From UBA1351 sp963677885 (GTDB lineage Bacteria; Bacillota; Clostridia; Lachnospirales; Vallitaleaceae): a DNA stretch of 64,000 nt. The translations under genes and the position numbers were made by a program. The notes beneath the pieces were generated by a model. The model saw only the letters and a program-made list of their open reading frames with translations. It was not told where the DNA came from and searched no databases. The stretch spans positions 5,146,001 to 5,210,000 of the forward strand of contig OY782500.1 in NCBI GenBank assembly GCA_963677885.1. The letters are read 5' to 3'. Positions 60,535 through 64,000 of this stretch are shown here, piece after piece. How positions within the stretch are numbered: the stretch's first letter is position 1; the number at the start of each line of letters is the position of its first letter.

Positions 60535-61138
60535 GTGGACTGACTTGAAGAAATTTTTTTCGATTTATTTGAACCAAAAGGGCCTGTCAGCAATTGAAAT
60601 GATATTGGCGGTTGCTATTGCAAGTATAGTTATCGGTTCTTTAACAGCATATTTAACAACCCATATTCGGTCTTTTGAAACAACAGTCGATGTTATAGAT
60701 ATTCAATATGAAGGTCAATTAGCTTATAATGCATTGGGTAAAATTGCTATGGAATCAAAAGATATTTTGTTTGTATACGATGGAGCCACTGATGTTACCC
60801 TTCAAAACAATGAAATTGTTAATCCACAGGCAATCGTATTTGAGAATTCAGATAAATCTGCATATATTTTTTATTTTGATGAACTACGTAAAAAAATTTC
60901 TTTTAAAAAGGTTGCAGATGGTGATGATAAAAAAAATATAGGTGATTATGATCCTGATGATTATACTGATGACTGGTATGATTTTGCTTTCAACGTATCC
61001 TCCTGGACCATAAACCCGGGTATACATGGATACACTTATAGTGGAACTGACCATATACAGATAGAGATGACTATGGAAGATGGGGATATTACCCTTAATC
61101 TGTCCAATTTATATAAAATGAGGAATAAGGTGAACTAA
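60524..61138 (+). CDS. Minor pseudopilin, PilW/GspJ-like
   Basis: 204 residues. A 20-residue leader ends in KG, followed by LSAIEMILAVAIASIVIGSL with Glu5. The mature N-terminal Leu in place of Phe is a mild deviation that PilD can usually accept. The soluble domain is acidic and beta-rich. It overlaps the GspH-like gene by 11 bases and ends directly before yqeG, so translation is coupled at both ends. With the three preceding genes it would complete an H-I-J-K type tip set. Confidence 0.82.
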   Translation: MKNKWTDLKKFFSIYLNQKGLSAIEMILAVAIASIVIGSLTAYLTTHIRSFETTVDVIDIQYEGQLAYNALGKIAMESKDILFVYDGATDVTLQNNEIVNPQAIVFENSDKSAYIFYFDELRKKISFKKVADGDDKKNIGDYDPDDYTDDWYDFAFNVSSWTINPGIHGYTYSGTDHIQIEMTMEDGDITLNLSNLYKMRNKVN

Positions 61139-61651
61139 ATGGATTTTTTGTATCCTGATGAATATGTTAGGACGGTATTTGATATTGACTTTGAGCAGTT
61201 GTTTCTAGATGGCTATAAAGGGGTTATGTTTGATCTTGATAATACCTTGGTGCCCTACGACATGCTGGATGCACCCCTGGAGATACAAACCCTTTTTAAC
61301 CGTATAAAAAGCCTGGGCTTTCAAATTTCCATTGTATCCAATAATAATCGGAACAGGGTTTATCAGTTTAATGAGAAGTTAAACGTCTATGCCTATCCAA
61401 GGGCTAATAAACCACTAACCAAGAATCTTTTACGGGCTATGAATAAGATGAAGGTAACTAAGAAACAGACAGTTTTTGTTGGGGACCAGTTGTTTACAGA
61501 TGTTTGGGCAGGCAACTCTTTAGGCTTTCATACAGTTTTGGTTATGCCGATACAGGATAAGGAACAGATGATTACCAAGGTGAAAAGAGGCCTGGAAGGT
61601 CTTTTGCTAAATAGGTTTTTAAAGAAAAAAGGATTAACAAGATTTAGATAA
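61139..61651 (+). CDS. YqeG-family HAD-superfamily (IIIA) phosphatase
   Basis: 170 residues. HAD motif I MFDLDNTLVPYD (nucleophile D, acid D), motif II SIVSNNN, and motif III/IV PLTKNLLRAMNKMKVTKKQT then VFVGDQLFTDVWAGN. The Firmicutes YqeG family usually precedes the aroE or yqeH region, as here. The substrate is unproven (a phospholipid phosphatase role is known for plant/cyanobacterial relatives). ATG immediately follows the minor pilin stop, with AAGGTG upstream. A perfect terminator follows. Confidence 0.88.
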   Translation: MDFLYPDEYVRTVFDIDFEQLFLDGYKGVMFDLDNTLVPYDMLDAPLEIQTLFNRIKSLGFQISIVSNNNRNRVYQFNEKLNVYAYPRANKPLTKNLLRAMNKMKVTKKQTVFVGDQLFTDVWAGNSLGFHTVLVMPIQDKEQMITKVKRGLEGLLLNRFLKKKGLTRFR

Positions 61652-61674
61652 TACTTCGGTATTGTCTTTTTTTT
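61646..61674 (+). terminator. Terminator after yqeG-like gene
   Basis: AGATAATAC (61646-61654), UUCG-type tetraloop TTCG, GTATTGTCT (61659-61667, one wobble) and eight T residues. It closes the pilus transcript and begins at the stop codon of the gene. Confidence 0.93.
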
Positions 61675-61757
61675 GCTAGAATTTTTGGATAAAATAGTGT
61701 ATTCTATTATTAGGTTTTAGGACTTTAGATTGTTAAAGTGTCTAATGGGAGGAAAAG

Positions 61758-62657
61758 ATGATAAACGGAAAAACAAAGGTGTTTGGTTTGTTTGGCAATC
61801 CTGTTGAACATACGATTTCACCATATATACATGAATTACTCTATGAAGAAACAGGATATGACGGTACCTATAATCCCTTTCACGTACGTGAAGGAAAATT
61901 ATCAGATGCTGTAAGAGGTGTCAGAGGTCTTAATTTAAAGGGGGTCAATGTTACCGTCCCCTATAAGGTAGATGTTATGGAGTTTCTGGACCAAGTCGAT
62001 GAGATGGCAAAAGGAATAGGTGCGGTTAATACCATTGTTCCTATACACCTTGATGATAAGACGGATTATATATTGAAGGGCTATAATACTGACTGGTTAG
62101 GCCTTTCTATGGCTTGTGACTATGAGGGTATTCCTATAGAAGGCAAAGATATTGTTCTCATTGGAGCAGGTGGATCAGCAAGGGCAGTAGCCTTTATGTG
62201 TGCAAAGCGTCAGGCGGCAAGCCTTGTTATTCTCAATCGAACACTTGAGAAAGCCCAGGAGATTAAATCCATTCTTGAAAGCAGTTTTGAAAGAATGACA
62301 GACCTGGGCCAGATACCCATTATGGTTGGAGGGTTGGATGAACTCGACCTGGTTAAGAAGGGGGCTGTTGTCTTTCAGACAACAAGTTTAGGCATGCACC
62401 CAAGGGTTGATAGAACACCTTTAGATGAGGATGATTTTTTTCATAAAGTTGACTTTATAGTTGATATCATATACAATCCAAAAGAGACGATTTTTATGAA
62501 AAAAGGTAAAGATCATGGGGCAAAAGTAGCTAATGGACTGGGGATGTTGTTTTTTCAAGCGGTGAAGGCTTTCGAGCTGTGGACAAATATTACCCTTGAT
62601 GACGACCAGTTAAAGAGAGTGTTTGGGAAACTAGAAAAATTCGTTTACGAAAAATAA
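61758..62657 (+). CDS. aroE: Shikimate dehydrogenase
   Basis: 299 residues. Reduces dehydroshikimate with NADPH. N-terminal substrate site VFGLFGNPVEHTISPYIHE (with the S-P-x-x-H motif), NVTVPYKVDVMEFLD (catalytic Lys), Rossmann motif VLIGAGGSARAV and the end GLGMLFFQAVKAFELW. RBS TGGGAGGAAAAG. The upstream 84 bases hold no clear consensus promoter. First gene of an aroE-aroK-aroQ group in the shikimate pathway. Confidence 0.95.
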   Translation: MINGKTKVFGLFGNPVEHTISPYIHELLYEETGYDGTYNPFHVREGKLSDAVRGVRGLNLKGVNVTVPYKVDVMEFLDQVDEMAKGIGAVNTIVPIHLDDKTDYILKGYNTDWLGLSMACDYEGIPIEGKDIVLIGAGGSARAVAFMCAKRQAASLVILNRTLEKAQEIKSILESSFERMTDLGQIPIMVGGLDELDLVKKGAVVFQTTSLGMHPRVDRTPLDEDDFFHKVDFIVDIIYNPKETIFMKKGKDHGAKVANGLGMLFFQAVKAFELWTNITLDDDQLKRVFGKLEKFVYEK

Positions 62658-62677
62658 GCTTTTGAGTAGGTGGTCAA

Positions 62678-63178
62678 ATGAACAATGTTATTCTAATAGG
62701 GTTTATGGGCAGCGGAAAATCCTCGGTAGGGAAGGTGCTGGCCGATAAACTTCAGAGAAAATTTATTGACATGGACGACGAAATCGAATTAGGCGAGAAT
62801 AAGACGATTAATGATATTTTTGCTGAATACGGTGAGGAACACTTTAGAGAACTAGAAACCTCTTATTTACAGAAGTTGTTTACAAAAAAGAACAAGGTCA
62901 TATCAACAGGTGGTGGTGTGGTTCTCAAAGAAGAGAATATTGATATTCTCAAGAAAATTGGGACAGTTATATATCTGCACACCCCATATGAAGTTTTGTT
63001 GAAGAATTTATCCGGTGATACACAGAGACCCCTTTTACAGAGGGATGATGCTGAAGAAGTTATTAAGAATCTACTTGATAAGAGAGAACCTATATATTTC
63101 AATGCTGCATCAATGATTATCCAAACGAAGGGTAAAAGTGTCAATGATATTGCTGATGAAATCATGAAGCTTCTTTAG
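62678..63178 (+). CDS. aroK: Shikimate kinase
   Basis: 166 residues. Walker A GFMGSGKSSV (about 8-17), substrate-binding DMDDEIE and GEEHFRELE, STGGGVVLKEEN, and the lid region DTQRPLLQRDDAEE. Phosphorylates shikimate at O3. Starts 20 bases after aroE; RBS GTAGGTGGTCAA. Confidence 0.95.
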   Translation: MNNVILIGFMGSGKSSVGKVLADKLQRKFIDMDDEIELGENKTINDIFAEYGEEHFRELETSYLQKLFTKKNKVISTGGGVVLKEENIDILKKIGTVIYLHTPYEVLLKNLSGDTQRPLLQRDDAEEVIKNLLDKREPIYFNAASMIIQTKGKSVNDIADEIMKLL

Positions 63179-63234
63179 TTTAGCATGTAGTGCCTGATTA
63201 AGTGAGTAAGAATTGTTAGATAGAAACAATATGA

Positions 63235-63268
63235 GTCGATCGCTAAGTTTTCTTGGCGGTCGATTATT
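63235..63268 (+). terminator. Hairpin between aroK and aroQ
   Basis: CGATCGC with AAG pairs imperfectly with CTT and GCGGTCG (about 63238-63262), followed by ATTATTTATAA. It could be a weak terminator, with read-through into aroQ. Confidence 0.45.
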
Positions 63269-63291
63269 TATAAGCAAATGTGGAGGTAAGT

Positions 63292-63732
63292 ATGAAAATA
63301 GCAGTGGTAAACGGACCTAATCTTAATTTTCTTGGTATCAGGGAGCCTGAAATTTATGGTAAGGAAACCTATGATGATATGATTAACATAATCATGAATT
63401 ACAATGACGATGTAACCTGTGAACTTGAGTTTTTTCAAAGTAACTCAGAAGGGGCAATTATTGATTTTCTTCAAAAATGTTATTATGACAAATTTGACGG
63501 CATCATGATCAACCCGGGTGCTTATACCCATTATTCCTATGCCATTCGTGACGCTATAGCGTCCATTCAGATACCAACAGTAGAAGTTCATCTTTCCAAT
63601 ATTCATGAACGCGAAGGCTTTAGAAGTCAGTCAGTTGTTGAGGAAGTATGTCTCAAACAGATCTTTGGGAAGCGGATACAAGGTTACCTGGAAGCCTTGG
63701 ATTTTTTGAAAGAACTAGCCAATGAAAAATAG
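63292..63732 (+). CDS. aroQ: 3-dehydroquinate dehydratase, type II
   Basis: 146 residues, the normal type II length. VVNGPNLNFLGIREPEIYG is the N-terminal signature; Tyr in the flexible loop, NPGAYTHYSYAIRDAI, and VEVHLSNIHEREGFR with the catalytic His follow. Dehydrates 3-dehydroquinate in the shikimate pathway. Start ATG at 63292 after TGGAGGTAAGT; a GAGG-containing upstream in-frame start at 63280 is the ribosome binding site itself. The last 11 bases overlap the next gene. Confidence 0.96.
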   Translation: MKIAVVNGPNLNFLGIREPEIYGKETYDDMINIIMNYNDDVTCELEFFQSNSEGAIIDFLQKCYYDKFDGIMINPGAYTHYSYAIRDAIASIQIPTVEVHLSNIHEREGFRSQSVVEEVCLKQIFGKRIQGYLEALDFLKELANEK

Positions 63733-64000
63733 ACTAAAGCAAGTTCTGGATAAAATGGAAGAAAAGAAGCTTGAATGTTTGCTTATATCATCGCCTTCAA
63801 ATATTTTCTATTTAACCGGTTTTGACAGTGATGAATCCTATATTGTTATAAAGGATAAAAAGGCTTATTTACTTACAGATTTTAGGTATTATGACCACGC
63901 TGTTGAAAAGGTAGAGGATTTTGAAGTTCTCAACTATAATGAGAGAGGATTTATTCCTACCATAGCAGCTATTATAGATGGAGCTTCCATAGTAGGCTTT
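63722..64000 (+). CDS. M24-family Xaa-Pro aminopeptidase, N-terminal part (truncated by window end)
   Basis: An open frame of 93 residues from the ATG at 63722 runs off the window. It overlaps the aroQ stop by 11 bases. The visible part is the N-terminal creatinase-type domain: LLISSPSNIFYLTGFDSDES is the usual PepP/PepQ motif, followed by YLLTDFRYYDHAVEKVEDF. The metal-binding catalytic domain lies outside the window. The aroQ-pepP order before efp is common in Firmicutes, so efp would be expected next. Confidence 0.88.
   Translation, partial: MKNRLKQVLDKMEEKKLECLLISSPSNIFYLTGFDSDESYIVIKDKKAYLLTDFRYYDHAVEKVEDFEVLNYNERGFIPTIAAIIDGASIVGF

Noticed and set aside
47948..61138. Type II secretion system instead of type IV pili
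   Set aside because: PilT, PilM and PilO genes are present and no outer-membrane secretin is seen; the Gram-positive context also favours pili.

Overview
The window looks like a chromosomal segment of a low-GC, spore-former-lineage Clostridia member (Firmicutes/Bacillota; Lachnospirales or a relative is my best guess, inferred from gene order and family content only). Supporting signs are strong AGGAGG-type ribosome binding sites, use of TTG and GTG starts, T-box leaders on aminoacyl-tRNA synthetase genes, a CIRCE-controlled hrcA-grpE-dnaK-dnaJ-prmA-rsmE cluster, the ireB-ruvX-DUF1292-fur-RNase J order, and a pyruvate phosphate dikinase of exactly the clostridial length. Almost all genes are on the + strand. 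I saw no tRNA, rRNA, CRISPR array, transposase, integrase or prophage.

Region by region. 1-3.8 kb is the accessory part: the tail of an unrecognised gene, three GNAT acetyltransferase genes, a TraX-family membrane protein, and three copies of a 300-430 bp imperfect-palindrome element that alternate with the first two GNAT genes. 3.8-17.6 kb holds proS and glyS (both behind T-box leaders), a DUF2007 protein, a cytoplasmic BMP-domain protein, a phosphoesterase, trpS-recO, a coiled-coil/lipoprotein pair and ppdK. 17.7-25.9 kb holds a chemoreceptor-like protein, cysK divergent from a CymR-like Rrf2 regulator, a three-gene ABC-2 exporter, a DUF445 protein, plsC and a rubrerythrin-like protein. 26-36.4 kb holds lepA-hemW and the HrcA heat-shock operon, ending in a lone CheY-like regulator. 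36.6-47.8 kb holds a cysteine desulfurase-thiI pair, an HPr-like protein without the active-site histidine, mtaB, ireB-ruvX-DUF1292, fur, RNase J, a YlbF-family gene, mltG, an O-methyltransferase and a U32 peptidase. 47.9-61.1 kb is a full type IV pilus locus. 61.1-64 kb holds yqeG and aroE-aroK-aroQ, followed by the start of an M24 peptidase.

The pilus locus reads as one machine: extension ATPase PilB, retraction ATPase PilT, platform protein PilC, major pilin PilA, prepilin peptidase PilD, a single-polypeptide PilM-PilN fusion, a long PilO, and four minor pilins that resemble the GspI/GspK/GspH/GspJ tip set. The PilX/GspK-like member is 918 residues long and lacks the usual Glu5, so it is a candidate pilus-tip adhesin or sensor.

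The most unusual non-coding signals are: (1) the palindromic element family, whose inner helix shows compensatory base changes between copies and whose outer arm has been tandemly duplicated in two of three copies; (2) a 24-bp leader sequence shared by proS and cysK, split in proS by a 59-bp insertion flanked by a 6-bp repeat; (3) three consecutive hairpins before the cysteine desulfurase gene; and (4) a perfect 16-bp palindrome inside the promoter of the coiled-coil/lipoprotein operon. All function calls come from reading motifs by eye; no database search was run.
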